Shown here: positions 44,823 to 55,250 of the stretch, piece after piece
Numbering within the stretch: the first letter of the stretch is position 1
How the letters are laid out: each line of letters opens with the position of its first letter
Assembly: GCA_002270565.1 (NCBI GenBank)
Contig: NQMI01000016.1
Span: 124,001-188,000 of the forward strand
Direction of reading: 5' to 3'
DNA from: Stenocarpella maydis
Lineage: Eukaryota > Ascomycota > Sordariomycetes > Diaporthales > Diaporthaceae
DNA: 64,000 nucleotides
The notes under the pieces: model-generated
The model's database searches: none
Told to the model about the DNA's origin: nothing
Seen by the model: the letters and a program-made list of their open reading frames with translations, nothing else
Translations under genes and position numbers: made by a program

Positions 44823-45890
44823 ATGGCTGGCCCACCTTTCACCCTGCCCAGCAAGTACGAAGAGGTTCATAAGATTGAGAACCAAGCCGGCCCGGGAGAT
44901 GCTCGACCAACAGGCTTGCAGATCCTCAAGGACGAAGACCGCCTCGACGGATCCCTCAACAACAAGGTGGCAGTAGTCACCGGCTGCTCATCAGGCATTG
45001 GCATCCCAACTGTCGAAGCTCTGGCAGCGGCAGGATGCATCGTCTACGGGGGCGTCCGAGGAGCCAGTCTTGGGCGGGCAGAGGAAGCCCTGTCGTCGGT
45101 TCTGAGCGACCCCAAGACTAAGGACAGGGTCCACCTCCTCGACCTAGACCTGACCAGCCTCGCAAGCGTCAAGGGTTTCGCTGATGAGATCAGGAAGAGG
45201 GAGTCCAAAGTCAACCTCCTCATCAACAACGCCGGGATCATGGCCGTGCCCACGCGCGAGCTCACCAAGGACGGGTTCGAGTCTCAGTTCGGAACCAACC
45301 ATCTCTCCCACTTCTACCTCTTCCAGAGCCTCAAGGACCTCTTGGTCGCAGGGACCAAATCGTCTCCAGGGTTCGCGTCCCGCGTGGTCAACGTCAGTAG
45401 CTCCGCACACCGCTACAACACAGTGGTCCTGGACGACATAAACCTCGCCAAGCCGGGAAATTACAACCCTGGAAAAGGCTACGGCAATTCCAAGACCGCA
45501 AACATCTGGATGGCGAACTACATCGAGCGCCACTACTCATCTCAGGGTATTCATGCGTACTCACTCATGCCGGGCGGCATTGCGACGCGGCTGCAGAAGC
45601 ACGTGCCAGACATGATGGAGTCGATTAAGGGCGTAACGAGGATCGAGAACTACTTGAAGAGCCCGGACCAGGGGTGTGCGACAACCATTTGGGCCGCCAC
45701 GGCACGTGACCTCGAAAAAAGAGGTGGGGTGTTCTGTGAGGACTGTTGCATTATTGGCCCGACGGAGTACAAGAATGATGGGTTTGATCATGTTGCTCCT
45801 GGGTACGCCGAGTGGGCTTACGATCCAGAGGGTGAGGAAAAGCTGTGGAAGCTGAGTAATGAGCTAGTCGGACTCGAGGCGGACGCTTGA
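44823..45890 (+). CDS. Short-chain dehydrogenase/reductase
   Basis: 355 residues, no intron. NAD(P)-binding TGCSSGIG (TGxxxGxG) at about residue 55, LLINNAGIMAV (NNAG), VVNVSSSAHRYN (catalytic Ser) and GYGNSKTANIWMANYI (YxxxK). PGGIATRLQKH follows the active site. This layout resembles WW-domain-oxidoreductase/retinol-dehydrogenase-like SDRs. The N-terminal ~45 residues before the Rossmann strand are typical of fungal members. The ATG at 44823 follows a CA-rich leader; the longer upstream frame looks like UTR. Substrate unknown. Confidence 0.93.
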   Translation: MAGPPFTLPSKYEEVHKIENQAGPGDARPTGLQILKDEDRLDGSLNNKVAVVTGCSSGIGIPTVEALAAAGCIVYGGVRGASLGRAEEALSSVLSDPKTKDRVHLLDLDLTSLASVKGFADEIRKRESKVNLLINNAGIMAVPTRELTKDGFESQFGTNHLSHFYLFQSLKDLLVAGTKSSPGFASRVVNVSSSAHRYNTVVLDDINLAKPGNYNPGKGYGNSKTANIWMANYIERHYSSQGIHAYSLMPGGIATRLQKHVPDMMESIKGVTRIENYLKSPDQGCATTIWAATARDLEKRGGVFCEDCCIIGPTEYKNDGFDHVAPGYAEWAYDPEGEEKLWKLSNELVGLEADA

Positions 45891-48027
45891 AACGACGTCT
45901 CTGCAATTGTAAACATATCATGAATTAATGGTTCGGTTAGATTCCGTCGGAATGCACCAATAATACTCAATGCTTGATCTCACAGCGCTTACAAAGCGGG
46001 AGCTCGGATCAATGATTTTCAATGTCCATGCTTCACCCACGATCCATGCTAACATGCCGGTGTCGCATAGCCCGCTTAAGATCTGTAGTCAGCCGCTATG
46101 GGTCTTGGGGAAAGAGAGAGAGAGAGAGAAAGGGCCAAGGAAGCAGTGGCGTGATTGGGTGCCAATGTCAATGCCGCTGCTTATCGCAGAGAGGCGGTAT
46201 CAAGTAGGGCCGATGTGCCCTGGGGCGGTTTACAAATTCCTCGCGGTCCGCCATCAAGAAAGGTGACTGACGCCGCTGTCGGCTGTTCCAGGTTGCCATG
46301 TGGAAGCATTTTCTCGAACAATGACCTGTTCTTCCACCTCATGCATGCGGAACGGGCTTGCGGAGAGCTGGGGGAGGGGAATCAGGGGAAACGCGAGATC
46401 GACCCTGAGGGGGGAGGGGGGGGGGGGATGTGGGAGAAAGGGAAGTCTGGGAAACATCTGGAGATACGGAGGACCACGCACGTCTACACTAGAACAACCT
46501 TGGGGAGTCGTGGATCCGAGTCAAAACGGCGAGCAGCCGAGATCAGGGGCTCATACGGTGGTGAACAGCAAGTAGTTGCTCGGCACAGGATAATGGCGCG
46601 AGGGATACAGCAAGCAGCCTGGGCGCCGACATTCCTGATTGGACACACGCACAGCCTCCGTTTCCAGCACAAAATATCTCAATCTTGTTGGCTCCTTCAG
46701 CCCAGGCACGGATCTACCGACCTCTCGCGACCTCTCGCTAAGGCCTGTTTGCGGAGCGGCTGGATGCACCTTGGCCGGCCGTGTGTTTTGTTGTTGCTGC
46801 TCCTGTTCTTGTTTGCACATAACGAAGTGTAGTCTACGGTCGTGGTCCATACGGAGCTGTGGCTCTTTGGGGCTCTTTGCTAATATACTAGTCGGGAATG
46901 GTGCATCTCGTTTGCCAAGAGATACACAGATCCGGAGGCTCCGTTCCCGGGCTTTTGCCTCTTCCCGGCTGGTCGAAATACCGCCAACTTCCACCACCAA
47001 AAGGTCGGACCTTGCACGAGTTCATTAGGCAGGTTTGGCAGTCTTGAAACACGTTTCCGCAGGTGACGTCGTGCTCTCAGACGGAAGGGTGGGTGGGCCC
47101 TGGCAACACACCGAGTAATTCAGCGGCATCAACGTCACGTCAAAACTACTCGGCGGATTCGGTGGAATGCCGAGCAGTCCGCCACGGCCCGTGGGCTGGA
47201 CTCCTTTGCGGGACCCACACCAGAGCCGCATTTCCCACGACCGTAATTCTGATATTCCAAGGAAATCTCATCATTTTTGGGCTTTCTGGGGTCCTTTCGC
47301 GCCCGCCATGCCTCACCGTTTCACGCCTGCTTACCTGGGATAGACACAATCAACAAGTACCCAAGTCACTGGTACACTATGTACACCGTACCCCGGTGCC
47401 GAGGATGTTGCGGTGGGACTTGAAAGCAACGACGGCAGCCCTACTTTTCGGAAACGTGCCAACACGATCTACGACAGGGCGATAACTACACGCGACCGGT
47501 GCCTGTAGCCCGTCCTCTCTTGCTGCCAAGACGATGAGGTCGATGGGCGGGTTATGACGGGTGGCGTTCAGGTTTTGAAGCAAAGTACAAGCCCAAGGGC
47601 CGAACTGACTCGAACAGCTCGTGACTACCAGACTGTGGCAAGCCGAATGCACCGCAGACAGCCATGTTCGCACTCAAGAAACATGACGTTGACTGCAGAC
47701 ATCGTGCTATTCTCTTCCGATGCTACTTGGCGGCCTGGAGCACCCACTTCGCGACCCCGAAGTGGGTCACCAGCAAAGTGAGGCTACTGGAGACCACGAT
47801 CCCACATCATCCCACAGCGGCGGATCCAGACCAGGACCATTGACCCCGAACCTCCTTGCAGGCCATCCAGGTAAACCGGGCCTTCACGTAATCTGGAGAT
47901 TTCCTGGAGTCAATAAAGATGGTTGTTTTCCCCAGCTCATGGCCACTTCTCCGGTAGCCTCTCCGCAACTTTACCCCTTCTCTTGCTACGTTGGAGTGTC
48001 ACTCACGTTGACAGCCCTCCTTCCAAG
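45891..48027. other. Intergenic, simple repeats only
   Basis: No supported gene. There is an (AG)n run at 46113-46129 and a G-rich run at 46408-46428. A 225-codon + frame (46155-46832) crosses the G-run and looks random. Confidence 0.5.
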
Positions 48028-49896
48028 ATGTCTGGCTATATTCCCTCTTTCGCTCAACCTCCCTCGAGGCCGGGTTCTCTGGCAGCATCCCGGGCAAACT
48101 CCTACGCCGGATCGAGGTATGGCCAATCTCGTCCCGCCTCCCCGTCACCAGGCAGCCCATATGCGTCGCACCCAGCATCTCCTGGCCCTGGAAGCCCTCT
48201 GCCATCAAGACCGGGCACTTCCAAAGGCCCTTCTCGCTCGGCAACCCTCCATGGGAGATCTAGGCCCACCAGCCCTCCACTGGAGACGGAGACTGAGCAG
48301 ACCACCCCCGATGTCATGTCTGTGTTGGAACACGCCAACGAGTTGATCCGGGACGAGAAGGGAAATCCCAAGATTGGGCGCATCGTCGGGGGAAAGTTTG
48401 TCAATCCATCGAACGAGCAAGTCGACCCCGATTGTGGAGCGATAAAGACAGTCGATATAGATATGCCGCTTACGCTGACAGAGCTTGTCAACCACAACGA
48501 CAAAGAGTACATCGTTCTCGAGTACGCCACCGGCGACAAGCAGAACCCGTACAACTGGAAGCCAGCATACAAGAGCTTCGTAACAGCTATGCTGTGCCTA
48601 ATGACCCTCTTCATCGGTCTCGCCACGACGGCGTACAGCTCTGGAATCGGCAGCATGGTCAGGGACCTCAACGCCTCGCAGGAGGTTGGCCAGCTCGGCC
48701 TGTTCACCTTCAACTTTGCCTGCGCCCTCGCCCCCATGGTGTTGGCCCCGTTCTGCGAGCTCGTTGGCAGGAAGATCGTCTACGCTGGCGCGTTCCTCTG
48801 CTTCACCCTGCTATTCATCGGCCTGGCCCTCGCGAAAGACATCGGCACCATCATCGGGCTCCGGCTCCTGCTGGGTCTTTTCGGCTGTGTCGGTACCATC
48901 CTGGTGGGAGGCACGTTCGACGACATGTATCTCCCCCACGAGCGCTCCCGCCCCATGGCTCTGTTCTCGTGGATCGCCATCTTCGGGACCGTTGCGGCGC
49001 CAATCTACGCCGGCTTCATCGACCAGGCCATCGGGTGGCGCTGGATCGAAGGTATCCAGGGCCTGGCCAACGTGCCCCTCCTGATCTGCATCTTCCTCTT
49101 CTTCCCCGAGACGCGAGGTGGCGTCGAGCTCCACAAGCGGGCCGTGGCCCTGCGCAAGGCCACCGGGGACGAGCGCTACGTCGCCGAGGGCGACATCTAC
49201 ACGCCTGACATCAAGTCCATGCTGAAGGCCTCGTCCGTCAAGGCCATCCACATGCTCGCCACGGAGCCGGTTGTCTTTTCGTTCGGCCTGTGGATCGCCT
49301 TCTGCTGGGGCGTGACCTTCATGTTCCTCTCCGTCATCCCAATCACCTTCACCGAGAAGCGAGGCTGGTCTGAGGGCGTCAGCGGCCTCCCCTACATCAG
49401 CCTTGCCATCGGCACAACCCTCGCCTGGATGGCGCACCACATCCAGATGCGCAAGTACGACCGTCTCACCGCCAACCCCAGCGTCACCGTCACCCCGGAG
49501 GCCCGGCTCTACGGCGCCATGTACGGCGCCATCTGGCTGCCCGTCGGCCTGTTCATCTACAGCTTCACCCAGTACGCCTACCTCTCGTGGGTCGGCCCGG
49601 CCGTCGGCCTCGCCCCGATCGCCTTTGGCATCTACTTCGTCTTCGAGTCCACCTACAGCTACACGGCCGATTGCTACGGGCCCAGCGCCTCCTCCGCCAT
49701 TGCCGGCCAGGGTCTGATGCGGAATACCCTGGGGGCGGTCACTCCGCTGTTCTCGACGCAGTTCTTCCACAACGTGGGCTCACAGTATGCCGGCTTGATC
49801 CTGGCCCTGATTGCAACTGGGCTGAGTCTCATCCCGTTCGTCATGTTCAAATTTGGCCCCACGCTCAGAGCTAGGAGCAAGCTGGCACTTGTGTAA
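48028..49896 (+). CDS. MFS transporter, DHA1-type
   Basis: 622 residues, no intron. A ~170-residue Ser/Pro-rich cytosolic N-terminus (SRPASPSPGSPYASHPASPG) leads to DKQNPYNWKPAYKSF, the conserved segment before TM1 in fungal DHA1 drug/polyamine transporters. There are about 12 membrane spans with motif A-like ELVGRKIVYAGAF, YLPHERSRPMALFSW and the loop FFPETRGGVEL. The second half has TEKRGWSEGVSGLPYI and PPAV/VGLAPI-type helices. The start is the first ATG followed by the Ser/Pro-rich leader. Substrate not determinable. Confidence 0.92.
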   Translation: MSGYIPSFAQPPSRPGSLAASRANSYAGSRYGQSRPASPSPGSPYASHPASPGPGSPLPSRPGTSKGPSRSATLHGRSRPTSPPLETETEQTTPDVMSVLEHANELIRDEKGNPKIGRIVGGKFVNPSNEQVDPDCGAIKTVDIDMPLTLTELVNHNDKEYIVLEYATGDKQNPYNWKPAYKSFVTAMLCLMTLFIGLATTAYSSGIGSMVRDLNASQEVGQLGLFTFNFACALAPMVLAPFCELVGRKIVYAGAFLCFTLLFIGLALAKDIGTIIGLRLLLGLFGCVGTILVGGTFDDMYLPHERSRPMALFSWIAIFGTVAAPIYAGFIDQAIGWRWIEGIQGLANVPLLICIFLFFPETRGGVELHKRAVALRKATGDERYVAEGDIYTPDIKSMLKASSVKAIHMLATEPVVFSFGLWIAFCWGVTFMFLSVIPITFTEKRGWSEGVSGLPYISLAIGTTLAWMAHHIQMRKYDRLTANPSVTVTPEARLYGAMYGAIWLPVGLFIYSFTQYAYLSWVGPAVGLAPIAFGIYFVFESTYSYTADCYGPSASSAIAGQGLMRNTLGAVTPLFSTQFFHNVGSQYAGLILALIATGLSLIPFVMFKFGPTLRARSKLALV

Positions 49897-50500
49897 TGAT
49901 AGGGATGAAGAAGAGCATGGTAGGTGATTTTTCCGATGTGTACATAAACCCGAAGTGTGCATTTTCGGAGTATATCAGCTCAACATAAAGCGTCATAGCA
50001 TCTTAGCGATGAGTTAATAGTTCAGAGTATTTGAACCAAGAGATTGTTCCAAACGCCCAGCGCATTGTGCCTGCAATTGCACAACAGCACTGTGATGCTG
50101 TCCAACTAGATTTGCCTCAGAATGAATTCATGCCCTGGATTGGAAAAGAAATGTGCATAATGTGGAGAGATACTCCTGAGCTTGGTTGGCGCCGTCGAGT
50201 AGCGGAGCGTGCAGAGGCTTCGGGGCATCCGGGCTTACAGTATACGTAGTTCTCGTATATCTTCTAGTAAGACCCGGTATTCTGTGCCCCTTTACAAAAC
50301 CTGTGTGTAACTTCTCGGATACAATCCGTCTGAATTCGCCCCTTTTTACTTAACCGGCTCTTCGCGCCGAAAGCTCAATCGGGAGACCTTGGAAGCATTG
50401 CACTGTATCAACCGATCGTGTCTACACAGTAAATAGAAAGTCTTTCTACCTTGTGCTCTACGCAGAAAAGCTGAATAGACTAGAGCTCGTCTTAGACTCA
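49897..50500. other. Intergenic between convergent genes
   Basis: No supported gene between the MFS gene and the stop of the carboxylase beta gene. Confidence 0.5.
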
Positions 50501-52376
50501 TTACCGGAACACCGGGTGGATCTTGCCGCTCTGCCGATCTCTCAGCCTCTCTGGAAGTTTCACCCGATACCTGAAAGCTTTGTTAACTTCAAATCGTACG
50601 TAATGTAGCCCAGAGCGTGCAATGGCGGATGGATGAGCTGCAAAAGAAAAACAGTGGGATCAATGCAACTTACATATGGGTCGTCCAAGCGCAGAGCAAA
50701 CGCCTCGTGTCCGCTGGATCAATGATCTCTGGGACATTAAACGCAGCAGCAGTGCGCACAGGATTCTGGAGCCTAGTATACTCCTCCATTAGGCTATCGT
50801 AGATCTGGGCTCTTTTCTCTCCGGCTTCCCTCAACTCCCTGGAGTGGCTAGCTTCTATGCCGCCTTCCAATGGGAGACTGCCCGATTCAAGGCTCGGCCA
50901 CGCGACACGATTGTGAGGATCCCGGCAGTCAGCCATCAGCCCGCCGGCAACACCGTAGCACTTCCTGATAAGGACATTGAAGACCGGCATTGTCGTGGAG
51001 TAGTAGGCCTTGCCCAGCTCAACCCCGTATTTCATCGTTGCTTGCCGTTCCGCCGCGGTGCCGACAGCATATCCAGGGCAGTCGACGAACTGGATCAGGG
51101 GGAGGTTGAAGACGTCGCACAGGTTCAGGTGTCTCGTAATCTTTTGTGCTCCCAGCGCGTCGGTGGCACCACTCAGCACTTCGGGGTTGTTCGCCACGAC
51201 CCCCACAGGCTGGCCATGCAGCCGGCCGAGCCCCACAAATGCCGTGTTGCCCCAGCCAGCCCCTATTTCGAGCCAGGAGTCTCGGTCCAGCGTCGTCTGT
51301 ATCAGCCGCAGCATGGAGTAGGCCCGTTGGCGGCGGCGAGGTATCATGGCGCGCAGCGACCTCACGTCCCTGTCAGGAGGATCTGCGGCTTCCGCGACGG
51401 GAGGTAGATGGTTTAGTCCACAATCCGGGACGTAGGAGATGAACCTTCGGATCTGGTCGAAGCAGGCAGCCTCGCCAGGGGCGGCATTGTCGATTGTCCC
51501 GTTCGCGCAGTGGATCTCCGGCCCGCCGAGCTCACCGACGGTCAGTCCCTCCTCAAAGGTTGCCTTTGCCACGACATGTGGCCCGGCGTTGAACAAGGAG
51601 CCGACGTCGCTCGCCATGACCGAGAAGTGGCACGCCGTCACCCGCGCTGCACCAAGACCAATTGCCGGGCCCAGCACGGCACCGACGTTCGGGATCCCAA
51701 GGCTGAGCTGCTCGGCAACCTCCCTGAAGCCGGGGGTGGGGGGCACATAGCTGTACCCATCCGCCATGATGGTCGTCACGGAGCCCCCGCCAGAGCTGCC
51801 GTCGACCAGCTTGACGATTGGCAGCCGCAGGTCCAGGCACAGCTTCTCCATGTACACCGTCTTGGCCCAGATGGCCCCGTCGGCGTGGCCAGCCCGCAGC
51901 GAGAAGTCGTCTGCGGTGAACAGGACACGGCGTCCCCCCACCGTGCCGAAGCCCTGGACGTTGTTGCTCGGCGTGAAGCCTCGGACTTCGTCTCGCGCCT
52001 TTCCGTCCTTGCCCGCAGGCGTCGTCCTCCAGTCTATGGTTCCTGCTACGGAGCCGACCTCATAGAAGCTGCCCGGGTCAAGGAAGGCATCGATACGCTC
52101 CCTGACCCACAGCTTGCCTGCCTGCTTCTGGCGCACATAGCCTCGGCGGTCTATCGGTGGGGTTTTTGCGATTTTCTTCACGGCTTCGACTTGTCCTAGT
52201 ACGTCGGACCAGTCGGCTGGAGGCACATTCTTGTCCTTCTTCCTGGTTCGCTTCGTCGGCTGCTTCTCTTGAGTATCCGTTGGCGTGCTGGCATTGGCGT
52301 GGTTGGGGCTTTGTATTTGAGCTGCGATCTGCTTCAGTCGCATCCTCGCTTGGGTGTCGTCATTGTCCCCGCCCAT
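50501..52376 (-). CDS. Acyl-CoA carboxylase, carboxyltransferase (beta) subunit
   Basis: Exons 52376-50674 and 50570-50501 (103-nt intron, GTAAGT donor, TTAAC branch site, TTTCAG acceptor) give 590 residues ending LPERLRDRQSGKIHPVFR. Splicing restores the C-terminus past an apparent TAA directly after THM. Carboxyltransferase (PF01039) segments: RERIDAFLDPGSFYEVGSVA, LRAGHADGAIWAKTVYMEK, LPIVKLVDGSSGGGSV, SLGIPNVGAVLGPAIGLGAA (oxyanion Gly-rich), and in the C-terminal half GQPVGVVANNPEVLSGATD, LPLIQFVDCPGYAVG and KAYYSTTMPVFNVLI. The N-terminal ~60 residues are basic (KRTRKKDKN). It transfers carboxyl from carboxybiotin to an acyl-CoA. The VDGSSGGGSV stretch is unlike the MCC beta pattern (VDSGGANL), recalling a separate bacterial-type acyl-CoA carboxylase clade. 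Head-to-head with the alpha gene. Confidence 0.88.
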
Positions 52377-52685
52377 CGTGGTTCACGTTATTGGTTGAAG
52401 CTGCAAGCATTGGACCCGAGTGAGCTCGGTAGGGAAATTGCCACGAGGATGCATGGTTCCATGAGGAGATGGCGCCCATTCACCTGGAGTCCAGCCCCTG
52501 TACGGAGTAGATGCGCAGCCGAGGTTCACTTGGGGCGGGGGTTGGTCCACCATTAGCATTCCCCCTCGGACCTGCGACTACATACAGGCAGCGGTTTCCA
52601 GAGATATCACCAAAGCAGATACTGCTGGTCTCGCGCTTCCGGAATTGCCAAGGCTTGCATACCTGGGTACGTACAGCTTGAGGCT
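52377..52685. promoter_or_regulatory. Divergent promoter shared by the carboxylase subunits
   Basis: 309 bp separate the two ATGs on opposite strands, so it is very likely a bidirectional promoter giving matched expression. It contains a TACCTGGGTACGTAC near-palindrome at 52659-52675. I did not identify a known binding site. Confidence 0.6.
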
Positions 52686-54722
52686 ATGGCTCCTGCACGG
52701 ATCTTGGTGGCGAATAGGTGAGTACGACAATTGCATGTGGGAAAGACGCCCGATGGGAATATACGAACTGATTGTACACCGGGATAAAGAGGCGAGATCG
52801 CTGTGAGAATTCTCTCATCAGCCCGTGAGCTTGGCCTTCATACCATTGCCGTTTGGACCGAGAACGATGACGCCCACGTCGCATACTCCCACGAGGCAGT
52901 GCAGCTTCCCTCAGTGTCCTCATACACGGATCCGTCGCACCTGGTGTCCCTGTGTAAGGAGTACCACGTGGACCTTGTGCACCCCGGATACGGCTTTCTG
53001 TCCGAGTCACCAGTCTTTTGTCGACTGCTCGAGGATGCCGGCATCACTTTCGTGGGCCCCGGCGCCCATCTCCTCGTACGGACCGGCGACAAGCTGAGTG
53101 CGAGGAAGCTGGCTGACGAGTGCCGTGTGCCCGTACTCCCGGCTCTGGCCGAGCCAGTTGAGAAGTTCGAGACATTGAGGGCATTCGCAGATGATGTCGG
53201 CCTGCCAATTATGATCAAGGCGGTCGATGGCGGCGGCGGCAGAGGCATCCGCCTTGTGCGACGGCTGGAGGATCTTGAATCAAGCTTCCGCAGGGCCGTG
53301 AATGAAAGCCCAAGTAGGAAAGTGTTTGCCGAGAAGGCCGCCGTCGACGGCTTTCGCCATATCGAAGTACAGATCATCGGCAACGGGAGGGGTGATGCCC
53401 ATCACTTTTGGGAGCGCGAGTGCTCGATACAGCGTCGATTTCAGAAAGTCGTTGAGATCGCGCCATCAACCGTACCGAACCGTACGCTCATCGCCTCCGT
53501 CATAGAGGCTGCTGTGCGCATGGCAAAAGCCATTAAGTATCAGTCACTTGGTACATGGGAATTCCTCGTCTCTACCAAGAACTCGCAGTTCTATTTCATG
53601 GAAATCAATCCTCGACTTCAAGTTGAGCATACTGTAACAGAAGCAATATGTGGCGTTGATCTGGTCCGGTTACAGCTTCTCATTGCGCTTGGCAGAAGCT
53701 TTCCTGATATTGGCCTCAACACGCCACTGAAAGCCGCTGCTACCAGCACGTCGCCCAGTTCCACATCAGTACAACTCAGGATCACGGCAGAGGACGTCAA
53801 GCAAGGTCTCTCGCTTTCAATCGGTAGAATTCGCCGTGTTCTTTTCCCAGGCGGCAATGGGACCCGAATAGACACTCACCTACGACCCGGCGTGATCGTC
53901 TCGGCAGACTTCGATTCTCTTCTGGCCAAGCTAATTGTCACAAGCACCGACTGGGATGCTGCGGTCGCAAAAGCCGAGAGAGCGTTGCAAGATGTCTCGA
54001 TCGACGGTGTGACGACTAATCTCGGCTTGCTCCTGGGTATTGTACGATCCGCAGACTTTCAGAATGGTCGTTGTGATATACGATGGCTAGAAAAGCAACT
54101 GGAAGTGGTCAACGGCCCAAAACTAGACCTCTCAACCACGATTGGCAAACTGAATGGTGGCGGTGGCGATCGCATGAACCATTCCTCAGCACAGCCATCT
54201 AAATCATCTGGGCAGCTTGTGAGAAAAGGTGACCAATATCGAATCAAAGTGGAAAGTAGCGAAGATGTGGATATTTTTGAAGACCTTGTTTCAATTACAA
54301 GTGTCATTCGAAATGACTTTCCAGAATCACTCGCGGTCAAACTATCAACCTTCAATATTGATAACCCGGACGCCTCCCTTAACCATCAGAGACAAAAGAG
54401 CTACACCGTTCGCATCCTGAAGCAGTCAGAGACTCAGAAGTGTCTCGAACCGTCTACGGGTCGCTCTCGAGCTACACGTGAAGACCCTTCGAAGCTCATT
54501 TGCCCCATAGCCGGTCAAGTCATCGAGTTCCTCGTAGACGAGGGAGACGCAGTTGCCGAGGGGGATGCAGTTCTGGTCATCCGCCAACAGAAGATGGAGC
54601 TAGAAATAAGATCCCATCGGTCTGGGGTCGTCAGGTCACTGGTTGGCCTCGATGACGGGGATAGTATCGCCGTGGGCACTGCCATCTGCAGTATCGATGC
54701 GGCAGACCGGGAGAAATTATGA
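52686..54722 (+). CDS. Acyl-CoA carboxylase, biotin carboxylase/carrier (alpha) subunit
   Basis: A 32-nt first exon (52686-52717, MAPARILVANR) is followed by a 72-nt intron with GTGAGT donor. Exon 2 (52790-54722) begins GEIAVRILSSAREL; 654 residues in all. The split falls inside the family start motif ILVANRGEIAVRIL, which confirms it. Biotin carboxylase: HPGYGFLSESPVF, KAVDGGGGRGIRLV (ATP-binding Gly loop), FAEKAAVDGFRHIEVQII, ERECSIQRRFQKVVEIAP, MEINPRLQVEHTVTE and RPGVIVSADFDSLLAKLIV. A biotinyl domain lies near the end (LICPIAGQVIEFLVDEGDAV). The biotin Lys sits in RQQKMELEI rather than the usual EAMKM. It carboxylates biotin with ATP and bicarbonate; the partner is the beta subunit encoded divergently. 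Confidence 0.92.
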
Positions 54723-55250
54723 AAAACAAGGCTCCGTCAGCACATATTTGGCGCATGGGCTGCCTCCCAGATCCAGATACGCACGCACAAAAGACCTGGC
54801 TCAAAAGATGTTGTGTTCCGGACCGTTCGCTTCGGCAAAGCAATACTCCAATAACACGAGACCTCTCGTGGTATGACAGAGGCATACTTGGAGCGTTCAG
54901 CTTCACTAGCGCCCCCCCAGAGGCGAGATAGTACAAAGACTTATGCAGACGGTGAGATGGCAAAAATCCATGGCCGACTGCATCCTCAACTGTACCCAGA
55001 CTTGCATCCTTGTGCACAAGCATGACGGCGAGTGGCACAACTGCGGTGAAGATGCAAGAATTGATTCAAAGAGCCATCAACACGCGGCAATCGAATTCTG
55101 CAACTCAATAACGGAAATTGAATGCAACTATCAGACAAGACAACTTTACAGAACAAAAAGGCAGTTGCCCAGTCTCCAGCACTTGGAAAATATTCACCAC
55201 ATCTAGTCTTTTCGGTCATCTTCTTCAGTAGTCACTCCTCATTTTCCAAG
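54723..55250. other. Intergenic, no gene seen
   Basis: 3' flank of the alpha carboxylase gene and promoter of the glutaminase pseudogene. Frames here are random. Confidence 0.5.

Noticed and set aside
46155..46832. 225-codon plus-strand frame
   Set aside because: It crosses a G-run, has no domain-like pattern and no promoter or splice context; treated as chance.
48811..49770. 319-codon minus-strand open frame
   Set aside because: Antisense shadow of the MFS transporter gene, caused by strong third-position GC bias.
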